The notes beneath the pieces were generated by a model. That model did no database searches. It worked only from the letters and a program-made list of their open reading frames with translations, and was not told the origin of the DNA. DNA of 64,000 bases from Pseudoduganella ginsengisoli (lineage in GTDB: Bacteria > Pseudomonadota > Gammaproteobacteria > Burkholderiales > Burkholderiaceae_D): assembly GCF_009720865.1 (NCBI RefSeq), contig NZ_WNLA01000005.1, forward strand, positions 62,001-126,000, written 5' to 3'. Both the position numbers and the translations under genes were made by a program. Shown piece by piece: positions 1 through 7,977 of this stretch (positions are counted from its first letter, which is position 1; each line of letters starts with the position of its first letter).

Positions 1-458
1 TGAAGTCGCCCATGCTCGATGCCATTGCCCGTGCGCCGCTGTGGGCGGAAGGCATCGATTTCGGCCACGGCACGGGCCACGGCGTGGGCTTCTTCATGAA
101 TGTGCACGAAGGCCCGCAGTCGATTTCGCCCTCGGCCATGCCGGAAGCGCAGACTGCCATGTTGCCGGGCATGATCACGTCGATTGAACCGGGCGTGTAC
201 CGGCCCGGCCAGTGGGGCATCCGCATTGAAAACCTCGTCTTGAATGTGCCGGCCGGTGAAACGGAATTCGGCGCATTCCTGCAATTTGAAACCCTGACCC
301 TGTGCCCGATCGATACGCGCTGCATTGAAGCAGGCTTGCTGCGCGACGATGAACGCCAGTGGCTCAATGATTACCACGCGGTGGTGCGCACACGCCTGGC
401 GCCGCTGCTGGACGGCGACGCGCTGGCCTGGCTGCACACCCGCACGGAGGCGATATGA
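1..458 (+). CDS. Aminopeptidase P family protein (M24B), C-terminal fragment
   Basis: Truncated by the left edge: the reading frame is open from position 3 and the first Met at 12 is internal. The visible part is the end of the pita-bread metallopeptidase fold. HGTGHGVG near the beginning supplies a metal-binding His, SIEPGVY supplies a metal-ligand Glu, and GIRIENL the last metal-ligand Glu, as in Xaa-Pro aminopeptidases that release an N-terminal residue preceding proline. About 60 residues follow the catalytic core, which fits the longer cytosolic aminopeptidase P type with a C-terminal extension. The stop overlaps the next start by 4 bases (ATGA), so the two are translationally coupled. 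Confidence 0.85.
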   Translation, partial: KSPMLDAIARAPLWAEGIDFGHGTGHGVGFFMNVHEGPQSISPSAMPEAQTAMLPGMITSIEPGVYRPGQWGIRIENLVLNVPAGETEFGAFLQFETLTLCPIDTRCIEAGLLRDDERQWLNDYHAVVRTRLAPLLDGDALAWLHTRTEAI

Positions 459-724
459 GCAGTGCCCGATCCACCAAAGCCAGCAATGCGCTCGACCGTT
501 TGAAAGAACGCAGCGGCAACCGTTTGTATTCCATGTCGCGCACCGGCAGCGGCCATTTCTTTTTGACGGAAGGACCGGGCAAGCCGCCGCTTTGCCCGCC
601 CATGGAACTCGATGATTTCGTTGCCTTCGTCAATGCCCAAGGCCCGCAAAAGCCGCAGCGCATCAGCAAGCTCGATAAGGAATTTGAAAAGCAGTTGACG
701 AAGAAACCTGCCGCTGGCAAGTAA
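455..724 (+). CDS. Small hypothetical protein (89 aa)
   Basis: Starts inside the stop codon of the aminopeptidase gene (ATGA overlap), so it is expected to be co-translated with it. The product is basic and hydrophilic, with no signal peptide, no membrane segment and no cysteine, and a Lys/Pro-rich tail. I do not recognise the family. The overlap, a coding-like third-position GC bias and the lack of a competing frame support a real gene; the function is unknown. Confidence 0.6.
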   Translation: MSSARSTKASNALDRLKERSGNRLYSMSRTGSGHFFLTEGPGKPPLCPPMELDDFVAFVNAQGPQKPQRISKLDKEFEKQLTKKPAAGK

Positions 725-775
725 CAGCGCCGCCCGGCGGTCACCGCGCAGTTACATAACAATAAGGAGTGCGCC

Positions 776-1519
776 ATGCCCACCTATCACATCCTGTCCG
801 GTTACTGGTCGCTCAGCGAATTGGCGACCAATATGCTGATCTTGCTGAACATAGTCGGGGCGCTGCTGCTGGGTTTAGCCGTAGGGTATGAGCGTTCGTA
901 CCACGGGCGAGCGGCGGGGATGCGCACATATGGCCTGGTCAGCATGGCGGCATGTGCACTGACGGTGATTTGCGGCTATCCGCACATGTGGTTTGGCGGC
1001 GGCATGATGCAGCTGGCCGGCACCGACCCCACCCGCGTGATACAGGGCATCGTCACAGGGATTGGCTTTCTTGGCGCGGGCGTGATCATGCGCGAAGGTT
1101 TTAATATCAGCGGCTTGACGACGGCGGCATCGATCTGGGCGTCGGCTGCCATGGGCATCATGATCGGCCTGGGTTTTTACCTGGGCGCGATCGGCTTGGG
1201 CTTCCTGTGCGCGATGTCGATGATTTTCCTGTCCAAGGTGGAAGCGTGGCTGCCGTCCCGCCATGCGGTGGCGATGACGATGCGCTTCAAGGAAGGCTTT
1301 ATGCCGGACGTAAAGGATTTGCGCGCCATTGCGCTGAAGCGCGGTTATGAAGTGGCGGGCGGATCGATGATGATCAGCAGCGACCACGGGGCGCAGGAGT
1401 GGCGTTTCGTTGCCATTGCGCTCAGCAAGCGCTCCGGCGCAACGATGGCGGAACTGGCCAAGGAAATGTCGCAGTTCGAGGGGCTGGACGGGTTCCAGTT
1501 ATCTCACGCACGTAACTAA
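776..1519 (+). CDS. MgtC/SapB family inner-membrane protein
   Basis: A 247-residue protein with a clear AAGGAG ribosome binding site before the start. The N-terminal ~140 residues carry four or five hydrophobic segments and the MgtC signature region: LLGLAVGYERSYHGRAAGMR near residue 35, then GIVTGIGFLGAGVIMREG and ISGLTTAASIWASAAMGI. The C-terminal ~85 residues are soluble, resembling the ACT-like regulatory domain of this family. MgtC proteins are linked to growth at low magnesium and to inhibition of F-type ATP synthase in pathogens; in environmental bacteria the role is less clear. It stands alone, followed by a hairpin repeat at 1531-1558. Confidence 0.88.
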   Translation: MPTYHILSGYWSLSELATNMLILLNIVGALLLGLAVGYERSYHGRAAGMRTYGLVSMAACALTVICGYPHMWFGGGMMQLAGTDPTRVIQGIVTGIGFLGAGVIMREGFNISGLTTAASIWASAAMGIMIGLGFYLGAIGLGFLCAMSMIFLSKVEAWLPSRHAVAMTMRFKEGFMPDVKDLRAIALKRGYEVAGGSMMISSDHGAQEWRFVAIALSKRSGATMAELAKEMSQFEGLDGFQLSHARN

Positions 1520-1530
1520 TTCGATAACCT

Positions 1531-1558
1531 GGGTGCCGGGCCATCAGGCTGGGCATCC
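1531..1558 (+). repeat. Dispersed 28-bp hairpin repeat, copy A
   Basis: Located 11 bases after the mgtC-like stop. It reads GGGTGCCGGGCC then ATC then AGGCTGGGCATCC and can fold by pairing GGGTGCC with GGCATCC. Copies at 14348-14375 (minus) and 44143-44170 (plus) match at 25-27 of 28 positions, and each lies just after a stop codon in the same orientation relative to the upstream gene. Confidence 0.7.
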
Positions 1559-1576
1559 ACATGTCAGGAAACTTTT

Positions 1577-2164
1577 ATGGAATTAACCAACGCACAGGAT
1601 GTGCTGGATTTCTGGTTCTTGCCGATTGGCGTCAAGGGCCACAATACGCAGCGGCCGGAGTGGTTCCGCAAGGATGACCAGTTCGACCGCCAGATCGCAG
1701 AGCAATTCGGCCATGTGGTGGAAGCGGCATTGTCGGGCAGCCTGCGCCACTGGGACGATGAAGGCACGCAGGGCACGCTGGCCCGCATCATCGTGCTGGA
1801 CCAATTCACCCGCAATATCTACCGCGGCACGGCCAAGGCGTTTGCCGGTGATCCGCTGGCGCTGGAAGCAGCGCTGGCGCTCGATAACAGCGGCGCCAAT
1901 CAAACCTTGCCGCCCGTGCAGCGGATTTTTGCGCTGCTGCCGTTCGAGCATTCGGAATCGTTGTCGATGCAACAGCGTTCACTGGATTTGTTCGACATGC
2001 TGCGTTCCACGTCGGCCGGTTTTGAAAGCACATATGACTATGCGCGCCGCCATTACGACGTGATCCGCCGCTTTGGCCGCTTCCCGCACCGCAATGCGGT
2101 CCTGGGACGCGAATCAACGGCGGAAGAGCGCGAATTCCTGCAGCAGCCGGGTTCCAGTTTCTGA
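1577..2164 (+). CDS. DUF924 family protein
   Basis: A 195-residue soluble alpha-helical protein. It opens with DVLDFWFLPIG and continues with an acidic/aromatic pattern (WFRKDDQFDRQIAEQFG, LDQFTRNIYRGTAKAF, FALLPFEHSESLSMQ, FGRFPHRNAVLGRES) that is characteristic of the DUF924 (YjhT/TPR-like) family. The length is normal for the family. No biochemical role is established. Its stop overlaps the next start (TGATG), implying coupled translation. Confidence 0.85.
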   Translation: MELTNAQDVLDFWFLPIGVKGHNTQRPEWFRKDDQFDRQIAEQFGHVVEAALSGSLRHWDDEGTQGTLARIIVLDQFTRNIYRGTAKAFAGDPLALEAALALDNSGANQTLPPVQRIFALLPFEHSESLSMQQRSLDLFDMLRSTSAGFESTYDYARRHYDVIRRFGRFPHRNAVLGRESTAEEREFLQQPGSSF

Positions 2165-2985
2165 TGCATCGCCTGAGCATCATTGGCGGCGGCCACGTGG
2201 GCCGCGTATTCGGAAAATTGTGGGCGGGTGCGGTCTTTGACTTGCACGATGTGCTGGCCCGTTCGCTGCCGTCCGCACAGCAAGCCGTGTCATTCATCGG
2301 CGCGGGTACGGCGGCGGATGCTTATGCCGCACTGCGCGATGTTGATATCTATATGCTATCCGTCGGCGACGACCAGATCGTGCCTGCTTGTGCAGCGCTG
2401 GCCGCCAGCGTGCCGTTAAAAGACGCCATTGTCTTTCATTGCAGCGGCGCGCTGGCGTCGGACCGTTTGCAGGCGGCGCGCAGCGCAGGCGCTTATGTGG
2501 CCAGTGTGCATCCGATCCGCAGTTTTGCCGACCCGGCCAGCGTGGCTGCTGCTTTTAGTGGCACATTTTGCGGCATCGAAGGCGATGCGCAAGCCATTGC
2601 CGTGCTGGAACCGGCATTGGTTGCCATCGGCGCCCGTCCCGTGGCCATCGACGCAGCCGCAAAAACCGTTTATCACGCGGCAGCGGTATTTGCCAGTAAC
2701 TATTTGACCACGGTGCTCGACGCCGCGTTGCGCGCTTATCAGGCGGCAGGCATTCCGGAACCGGTGGCGCGTGAACTGGCGCAGCCGCTGGCGTCGGAAA
2801 CACTGGCCAATGTTTTCCGGCTGGGCGCCGCGCCGGCCTTGAGCGGTCCGATTGCCCGTGGCGACATGGCGACTGTGGCGCGCCAGCAGCAGGCGGTGAC
2901 GGCGTGGGATGCGCCGACGGGAGCGCTATATGATGCCTTGGTGGCGCCCACTGTGGCGCTGGCGCGCCGAAAGCACAACAGTTAA
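2164..2985 (+). CDS. Rossmann-like / DUF2520 NAD(P)-binding protein
   Basis: A 273-residue protein. It begins with a beta strand and the dinucleotide motif IIGGGHVGRVFG, followed by a Rossmann half to about residue 125 (YMLSVGDDQI, IVFHCSGALASD, VHPIRSFADP). The C-terminal helical half (KTVYHAAAVFASNYL onward) matches the DUF2520 domain seen in proteins related to ProC and 3-hydroxyisobutyrate dehydrogenases. The substrate is unknown; an oxidoreductase activity is inferred from fold only. The start overlaps the preceding stop by one base. Confidence 0.8.
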   Translation: MHRLSIIGGGHVGRVFGKLWAGAVFDLHDVLARSLPSAQQAVSFIGAGTAADAYAALRDVDIYMLSVGDDQIVPACAALAASVPLKDAIVFHCSGALASDRLQAARSAGAYVASVHPIRSFADPASVAAAFSGTFCGIEGDAQAIAVLEPALVAIGARPVAIDAAAKTVYHAAAVFASNYLTTVLDAALRAYQAAGIPEPVARELAQPLASETLANVFRLGAAPALSGPIARGDMATVARQQQAVTAWDAPTGALYDALVAPTVALARRKHNS

Positions 2986-3144
2986 ATCGTCCCTGGGTGC
3001 ATGTTGCTTGTGCGCACCGCCGAATTTCTTGTAAATCCTCGGCGAAAGCAATAAGCTTAATTGTTGGAATTTTTTTGGATCAGAAAAACAAGTCAGGAAG
3101 CGCGCCCGGGGTGGCGTTGCCCAGCAGAGGATAGAGGATAGAAC

Positions 3145-3507
3145 ATGTTATTTCTGAAAAGCACTTCGGTCACCAAGGCGCCTGGTATCTATGATGTGGA
3201 TATCGCTGCCAAGCCGCCTGGCAAGACATTTGGTGTGTATATCGCCACAGACCCGGACAATCCGCCAACGGCCGTGATTGCTGCGCTGAAGGCTGCCGGT
3301 TTTGAAAATACCCACAGCTCCGGCTACACGCACAAAGACCGGGGCAAGGTACTGGATTTGCACTTCCACAAAGATGGCACCGACCTGTTCAAAGGCTGGA
3401 AGCCGGAAGAGAATGCCGCCAACATGGCGATCATTACAAAAGTGTTTGGCGACGTTGGCATCACCATCACGCCGCGCGTCATGTCGCTGGCTGAAGCGTA
3501 CGCCTGA
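3145..3507 (+). CDS. Hypothetical protein (120 aa)
   Basis: A small soluble protein with no signal peptide or membrane segment. The start is supported by a doubled GAGGATAGAGGATAGAAC ribosome binding region immediately upstream. The sequence has alternating beta and alpha patterns (TFGVYIATDPDN, VIAALKAAGFENTH, VLDLHFHKDGTDLF, ITKVFGDVGITITP) suggesting a compact alpha/beta fold. I do not recognise the family. The 159 bases upstream are AT-richer than the surroundings and probably contain the promoter. Confidence 0.6.
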   Translation: MLFLKSTSVTKAPGIYDVDIAAKPPGKTFGVYIATDPDNPPTAVIAALKAAGFENTHSSGYTHKDRGKVLDLHFHKDGTDLFKGWKPEENAANMAIITKVFGDVGITITPRVMSLAEAYA

Positions 3508-3562
3508 CCGGTCCCGTCTGTCTGACGTCCTCCCTGATCCGGACGTCAGACTGCAGTGCTTC

Positions 3563-4159
3563 TCACACCAGCACTGACTGCACTTCCACGTGATACAAAC
3601 CCCACGGGCATGAACCGAAACGTTCCGCCACGGGTTTCTTTGCCATGTCCGGCACGTTATCCGCATCGTAGACCGCCCACAGGGGACCCAGTCCGCCCAG
3701 CGCAATCGGCGCGCCTTCCAGGTGCGTGGCGATGATGTAGCGCTGCGCGCGGGCTTGCGCCACGGTAATGGATGCGGCATAACCATCCACGGCGCGCAAC
3801 GCGAGGGTGCTGTTCTCCGTCAAGGTGGCGCCGGCGGCTTTCAAGACATCGACCAGCAGCGGGCCTTTCAGCGTGTGCGGTTTGTTGTCGTATTCCAGGG
3901 TTGGCTTGATGGTGATGGCGGGCAGCGCTGCCAGCATTGCGAAGTCAAATACGTAAGCTTTGGTGAAATTGACTTTGTGCTTGACCAGCATCTGGTCGAA
4001 GCCGCTGGGGTCCAGCGGGCCCCGGTTGGGTTTGCTGATGGGGCCGGTCACCGTCAGCAAGACGGGACCGCTGGTTTTTACGGGCGCCGCGTGGGCAGAG
4101 TTTAGGACGGGAAGGGCGCCGGCCGCAGCCAGGGCGCCGAAGAATTGGCGTTTTTTCAT
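3563..4159 (-). CDS. Exported molybdopterin-oxidoreductase-like domain protein
   Basis: A 198-residue protein with an N-terminal export signal (MKKRQFFGALAAAGALPVL, then AHA), which has a KR-x-FF Tat-like flavour. The rest resembles the sulfite-oxidase type molybdopterin-binding domain used as a stand-alone periplasmic protein: VTGPISKPN, ALPAITIKPTLEYDN, LKGPLLVDVLKAAGA, YAASITVAQARAQRYIIATH, GLGPLWAVYDAD. The usual cofactor-binding Cys of full enzymes is not apparent, so cofactor binding is doubtful. It is monocistronic and divergent from the AlkB-like gene, with only 20 bases between the starts. Confidence 0.65.
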   Translation of the reverse strand: MKKRQFFGALAAAGALPVLNSAHAAPVKTSGPVLLTVTGPISKPNRGPLDPSGFDQMLVKHKVNFTKAYVFDFAMLAALPAITIKPTLEYDNKPHTLKGPLLVDVLKAAGATLTENSTLALRAVDGYAASITVAQARAQRYIIATHLEGAPIALGGLGPLWAVYDADNVPDMAKKPVAERFGSCPWGLYHVEVQSVLV

Positions 4160-4179
4160 GCCTGTTATGATACCGGCCT

Positions 4180-4788
4180 ATGGACTTGTTTGCCGATCAA
4201 AACACGACGCTGGAAGCGATTCCCATCGACGATGGCGAACTGTATTTCTTGCCCCGGCTGCCGCTGGCGCAAGATGCGGTTACCGTCATGCAGCGCCTGA
4301 TCGATGAAACAGCGTGGCGCGCGGAATCCATCACGCTGTATGGCAAAACCATGCTGCAACCCCGTCTCAGTGCATGGCATGGCGATCCGGATGCCCGCTA
4401 CACGTATTCGGGCACGACATTTGAACCGCAGCCATTCACGCCGCTGCAACTGGACATCAAACAGGCGGTGGAAGCGGCGACCGGCCTGGCCTTCAACAGC
4501 GTATTGCTCAACTATTACCGCAATGAGCAAGACAGCATGGGTTTCCACAGCGATGACGAACGGGAACTGGGCCGCAATCCCGCCATTGCATCCGTGAGCT
4601 TTGGCGATCCGCGCACATTTATCCTCAAACACAAGACTATGCCCAAGACCGTGAAGATCGCGCTGGGCAATGGCAGCCTGCTGTTAATGGCTGGCGCGCT
4701 GCAGCACCATTGGCGGCATGGCATCAACAAGGAAAAGACGCAGCGCGGCGCGCGCATCAGCCTGACCTTCCGCAAGATTGTTATCTAG
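4180..4788 (+). CDS. AlkB-like alpha-ketoglutarate-dependent dioxygenase
   Basis: A 202-residue protein of the 2OG-Fe(II) oxygenase superfamily, closest in pattern to the DNA/RNA demethylases AlkB and ALKBH2/3. The iron triad is visible: His123 and Asp125 in GFHSDDE and His180 in HHWRHGI, followed by the 2-oxoglutarate/substrate arginines 192 and 198 in RGARISLTFRK. LNYYRNEQDSMG and FGDPRTFILKHK are also typical. The predicted role is oxidative removal of methyl lesions from nucleic acid. It is a single gene; an outer-membrane protein gene follows after a 196-base regulatory gap. Confidence 0.87.
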   Translation: MDLFADQNTTLEAIPIDDGELYFLPRLPLAQDAVTVMQRLIDETAWRAESITLYGKTMLQPRLSAWHGDPDARYTYSGTTFEPQPFTPLQLDIKQAVEAATGLAFNSVLLNYYRNEQDSMGFHSDDERELGRNPAIASVSFGDPRTFILKHKTMPKTVKIALGNGSLLLMAGALQHHWRHGINKEKTQRGARISLTFRKIVI

Positions 4789-4795
4789 CAGGCAT

Positions 4796-4812
4796 CTTAA
4801 GCCTATCTTAAG
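4796..4812 (+). promoter_or_regulatory. PmrA/QseB-type direct-repeat operator candidate
   Basis: CTTAAG-CCTAT-CTTAAG, two identical hexamers with a 5-base spacer (11-bp period). This matches the consensus for PmrA/BasR-class OmpR-family regulators. It lies 173 bases before the outer-membrane protein start and just after the alkB-like stop. A matching -10 box was not obvious. Confidence 0.4.
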
Positions 4813-4895
4813 CGAAAATCCGCCATCTTGTGGCGATCCCCTTCGTTTCAATAGCGATTACAACTCGTGACAATTCTTACGGAATTCCTAACGAC

Positions 4896-4926
4896 GTAGG
4901 CAAATTCTCAATGCTATCTTGCCTAC
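4896..4926. promoter_or_regulatory. Inverted repeat GTAGGCAA-N15-TTGCCTAC
   Basis: A perfect 8-bp inverted repeat with a 15-base spacer, ending 58 bases before the outer-membrane protein start. It could be an operator or a leader hairpin. No T-tract follows, so it is not a terminator. Confidence 0.35.
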
Positions 4927-4984
4927 ATCGCGATTCCGTGAAATTGCGATCCCAAGCAAACTTAACCTGCGAAAGATCGAACAA

Positions 4985-5578
4985 ATGAAAAAAATCCTGA
5001 CCGCCCTGATTGTTTCCGCTACCGCCTTTGGTGGTGTTTCCGCTGCTTATGCTGCTGACGAAGTGGGTCCTTACGCCGGTGTTGGCGTGGTTTCCAGCAA
5101 GCACAAGTACAGCCTGTCGAACGACACCAGCAATGGTGACCGCAGCAGCACGGAATGGTCCGGCAAGATTTTTGGCGGCTACCAGTTAAACAAGAATCTT
5201 GCCGTGGAAGGTGGCTATACGGACTTCGGCAGCTCTGACTACAACTACACGGTAGGCGGCGCCAACGGCCACGTCGACAGCAAGTCGCATGCGTTCTACC
5301 TGGCCGGCAAGGGCAGTGTACCGATTAACCAGCAACTGTCCGTGTTCGGCAAACTGGGTGTCGCGTACAACAAGAATGAAGTGCACGGCACGGGCCTGGC
5401 AACGCCATACGTGACGGGCGACAATAACCGCACGAACCTGTATGCGTCGGTCGGCGGAGAATATGCGCTGAATGAAAAAGTGTCGCTGTCGCTTGAATAT
5501 GAGCACTACGGCAAAAACGGCATCGACCAGGGCCGCAAGAAAGGCGCCGTCTCGCTGGGCGCGCGCTACAACTTCTAA
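4985..5578 (+). CDS. Outer-membrane beta-barrel protein (8-stranded type)
   Basis: 197 residues from the ATG at 4985. An earlier in-frame TTG at 4919 would put a hydrophilic extension before the signal peptide and is rejected. Signal peptide MKKILTALIVSATAFGG ending AYA-ADE. The mature protein has alternating amphipathic strands (GPYAGVGVVSS, IFGGYQLNKNLAVEGGYTDFG, HAFYLAGKGSVPIN, LSVFGKLGVAYNKN, YASVGGEYALNEKVSLSLEYEHYG) and ends in ARYNF, a C-terminal aromatic typical of BAM substrates. It looks like the OmpA-N/opacity barrel type without a peptidoglycan domain. The upstream region holds a PmrA-like box and an inverted repeat. Confidence 0.85.
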   Translation: MKKILTALIVSATAFGGVSAAYAADEVGPYAGVGVVSSKHKYSLSNDTSNGDRSSTEWSGKIFGGYQLNKNLAVEGGYTDFGSSDYNYTVGGANGHVDSKSHAFYLAGKGSVPINQQLSVFGKLGVAYNKNEVHGTGLATPYVTGDNNRTNLYASVGGEYALNEKVSLSLEYEHYGKNGIDQGRKKGAVSLGARYNF

Positions 5579-5588
5579 CGCAGCAATA

Positions 5589-5629
5589 TTGCAAATTCAT
5601 TTGGTGCCTGGCACCAAAGGGATTTGCAA
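5589..5629. repeat. Nested palindrome around GGTGCCTGGCACC, copy 1
   Basis: Core TTTGGTGCC-T-GGCACCAAA at 5600-5618 is a perfect 9+1+9 palindrome. It is embedded in outer arms TTGCAAAT (5589-5596) and ATTTGCAA (5622-5629). A second copy of the core is at 5675-5690. Confidence 0.7.
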
Positions 5630-5636
5630 CATAAAA

Positions 5637-5670
5637 AATGGCGCCTTCGTGGCGCCATTGTTGCTTTTAC
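5637..5670 (+). terminator. Rho-independent terminator between the barrel protein and the DUF6265 gene
   Basis: AATGGCGCC and GGCGCCATT pair around a TTCGT loop (5637-5659), followed by GTTGCTTTT. The upstream A-run on the other strand suggests it works in both directions for the convergent genes. Confidence 0.8.
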
Positions 5671-5672
5671 GC

Positions 5673-5690
5673 TCGGTGCCTGGCACCAAA
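5673..5690. repeat. GGTGCCTGGCACC palindrome, copy 2
   Basis: GGTGCCTGGCACCAAA repeats 16 bases of the 5600-5618 core, with the AAA retained only on the right side. It lies 10 bases beyond the stop of the minus-strand DUF6265 gene. Confidence 0.65.
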
Positions 5691-5700
5691 TTGCCGGCAG

Positions 5701-6165
5701 TTATGTTCCTGGGCACGCAGTCTTTTGCAGCGGAAAATCAATGCCCTTGGCTTTCCCCTTCATGGTCCCTTCGATACGCGCATGCAACTGGTCGCCATCG
5801 CGCTTGTAGATAATCCGCTGGGGGAAGTCATGCTGCGGATTTTCAAACACCACATGCTGGCCTTCCAGGCTGGCCAATTTAAAAGCCGCTTCTGGCTGGT
5901 TGTGCGGTTTCGCCACATAGGCCAATTTGCCGTCCACATCGCGGATATGCAGCGCTTCCCACCCAACCGTCTTGCCGTTTTTCACGGTGCGGCTCATGCC
6001 CATCAACGTACCGCCGGCCGGCGCCATCCACTGCTCGCCGGAACCCGCTTCGCCACCGGCAGCGGCCCAGCAGCCAGACATCCAGCCCAGTTTATCCGCC
6101 GTCACATCCTGCGCCATGGCGGCGCCGCACGCCACCATCGATACCACCGCAATCATTGCACGCAT
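5701..6165 (-). CDS. DUF6265 family exported protein
   Basis: A 154-residue protein with a signal peptide (MRAMIAVVSMVACGAAMAQ). The mature part starts DKLGWMSGCWAA and includes GEQWMAPAGGTLMGMSRTV, VVFENPQHDFPQRIIYKRDG and ARIEGTMKGK, the pattern of the DUF6265 calycin-like family. The periplasmic role is unknown. It lies downstream of ettA on the same strand but is separated from it by a strong terminator, so it probably has its own promoter. Confidence 0.75.
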   Translation of the reverse strand: MRAMIAVVSMVACGAAMAQDVTADKLGWMSGCWAAAGGEAGSGEQWMAPAGGTLMGMSRTVKNGKTVGWEALHIRDVDGKLAYVAKPHNQPEAAFKLASLEGQHVVFENPQHDFPQRIIYKRDGDQLHARIEGTMKGKAKGIDFPLQKTACPGT

Positions 6166-6179
6166 GTTTTCTCCAATAA

Positions 6180-6208
6180 AAAATGGGACCGTGTACCGGT
6201 CCCATTTT
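6180..6208 (-). terminator. ettA terminator
   Basis: A 12-bp perfect stem (AAAATGGGACCG / CGGTCCCATTTT) with a TGTAC loop, 8 bases after the ettA stop. T-runs on both sides. Confidence 0.8.
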
Positions 6209-6216
6209 ACTGAGCA

Positions 6217-7884
6217 TTACGTCGTCAGTGGCTTGTAGCGGATACGCTTCGGTTTCGCCCCTTCTTCACCCAAACGCTTCTTCTTGTCCGCTTCGTATTC
6301 CTGGTAGTTACCAGCGAAGAACGTGACTTGCGAATCGCCTTCAAACGCGAGGATGTGCGTTGCGATACGGTCCAGGAACCAGCGGTCGTGGGAGATCACC
6401 ATCACGGAACCAGCGAATTCCAGCAGCGCATCTTCCAGCGCACGCAGGGTTTCCACGTCCAGGTCATTCGATGGTTCGTCCAACAGCAGGACATTGCCGC
6501 CCATCAGCAGGGTTTTCGCCAGGTGCAGGCGGCCGCGCTCACCACCGGACAGGTTGCCGACGATCTTTTGCTGGTCCGAACCCTTGAAGTTGAAGCGGCC
6601 CACATAGGCGCGCGACGGCATTTCAAAGCGGCCCACGGACAGGATGTCAGCGCCACCGGAAACTGCTTCAAACACGGTCTTGTCGTTGTCCAGCTTGTCG
6701 CGGCTCTGGTCCACCAGAGAAATCTTCGCGGTTTTACCGATCACGACTTCGCCGCTGTCCGGCTGCTCGATACCGGCAATCATCTTGAACAGCGTCGACT
6801 TACCGGCGCCGTTCGGGCCGATGATGCCGACGATGGCGCCAGGCGGGATGATGAACGACAGGTTGTCGATCAGCAGGCGGTCGCCAAACGATTTCGACAC
6901 ATTCTTGAATTCAATGACGTCATTGCCCAGACGCTCAGCCACAGGAATAAAGATTTCCTGCGTTTCGTTGCGTTTCTGGTATTCGTATTCGCTCAGCTCA
7001 TTGAAGCGGGCCATACGGGCTTTCGACTTGGCCTGGCGTGCCTTTGGATTCTGGCGCGACCATTCCAATTCTTTTTGCAGCGCTTTCTGGCGTGCCGATT
7101 CCGTGGCTTCTTCCTGCTTCAGGCGTTCCTGCTTCTGGTCCAGCCAGGACGAGTAATTGCCTTTCCATGGAATGCCGTGGCCACGGTCCAGTTCCAGGAT
7201 CCATTCCGCCGCGTTGTCCAGGAAGTAGCGGTCGTGGGTGATGCCGACCACGGTGCCCGGGAAGCGCACGAGGAATTGTTCCAGCCACTCGACGGATTCC
7301 GCATCCAGGTGGTTGGTGGGTTCGTCGAGCAGCAGCATGTCTGGCTTGGACAGCAACAGTTTGCACAGCGCCACGCGGCGCTTTTCACCACCGGACAGCA
7401 CGCCGATTTTTTGTTCCCATGGCGGCAGGCGCAGCGCGTCGGCCGCCATTTCCAGTTGCAGGTTCAAGTTGCCGCCGTCGGCTGCGGCAATGATGGATTC
7501 CAGGCGTTCCTGTTCCTTGGCCAGCGCGTCGAAGTCCGCATCCGGCTCGGCATAAGCGGCGTAGACGGCTTCCAGTTGCGCTTGTGCGCTGAAGGCTTCA
7601 CCCAGGCCGGATTCCACTTCCTGGCGCACGGTTTTTTCCGGATCCAGTTGCGGTTCTTGCGGCAGGTAGCCAATGTTCAGGCCAGGCATCGGGCGCGCTT
7701 CGCCCTGGATGTCCGTATCAATGCCGGCCATAATTTTCAGCAAGGTCGATTTACCGGAGCCGTTCAGGCCCAGCACGCCGATTTTCGCGCCCGGGAAAAA
7801 GGACAGCGAGATATCTTTAAGGATCTGGCGCTTGGGCGGGACAATTTTGCCCACGCGGTTCATGGTATAGACGTAATTTGCCAT
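6217..7884 (-). CDS. ettA: Energy-dependent translational throttle protein EttA (ABC-F ATPase)
   Basis: A 555-residue cytosolic protein, the normal EttA length, with two ABC ATPase domains and no membrane segments. Domain 1 has Walker A GLNGSGKST near residue 43, signature LSGGEKRRVAL and Walker B LLLDEPTNHLD. Domain 2 has GPNGAGKST, LSGGERGRLHLA and LLLDEPSNDLD. The interdomain linker (RQNPKARQAKSKARMARFNE) is the basic P-site-tRNA interaction motif region of ABC-F factors. EttA binds the ribosomal E site and gates the first elongation step according to the ADP/ATP ratio. A terminator follows. Confidence 0.95.
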   Translation of the reverse strand: MANYVYTMNRVGKIVPPKRQILKDISLSFFPGAKIGVLGLNGSGKSTLLKIMAGIDTDIQGEARPMPGLNIGYLPQEPQLDPEKTVRQEVESGLGEAFSAQAQLEAVYAAYAEPDADFDALAKEQERLESIIAAADGGNLNLQLEMAADALRLPPWEQKIGVLSGGEKRRVALCKLLLSKPDMLLLDEPTNHLDAESVEWLEQFLVRFPGTVVGITHDRYFLDNAAEWILELDRGHGIPWKGNYSSWLDQKQERLKQEEATESARQKALQKELEWSRQNPKARQAKSKARMARFNELSEYEYQKRNETQEIFIPVAERLGNDVIEFKNVSKSFGDRLLIDNLSFIIPPGAIVGIIGPNGAGKSTLFKMIAGIEQPDSGEVVIGKTAKISLVDQSRDKLDNDKTVFEAVSGGADILSVGRFEMPSRAYVGRFNFKGSDQQKIVGNLSGGERGRLHLAKTLLMGGNVLLLDEPSNDLDVETLRALEDALLEFAGSVMVISHDRWFLDRIATHILAFEGDSQVTFFAGNYQEYEADKKKRLGEEGAKPKRIRYKPLTT

Positions 7885-7950
7885 TAGGAAAGTCTCGTGA
7901 AAGTATTACTAAAGAAGGTCAACAGCATACGACAAACGGGACTGAAAATG

Positions 7951-7977
7951 TAGGGCGGCTTTGTAAAACCGGCCCTA
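7951..7977 (-). terminator. Hairpin at the rarD 3' end
   Basis: TAGGGC and GCCCTA arms with an inner GG...CC and TTT...AAA pairing. It overlaps the rarD stop codon, and on the minus strand it is followed by ACATTTTCA. The T-tail is weak, so terminator function is moderate. Confidence 0.45.

Noticed and set aside
4919..4984. A longer start (TTG) for the outer-membrane barrel protein
   Set aside because: It would add 22 hydrophilic residues in front of a perfect signal peptide.
6328..7887. A 519-codon open frame on the plus strand opposite ettA
   Set aside because: Compositionally biased antisense frame; ettA is unmistakable on the other strand.
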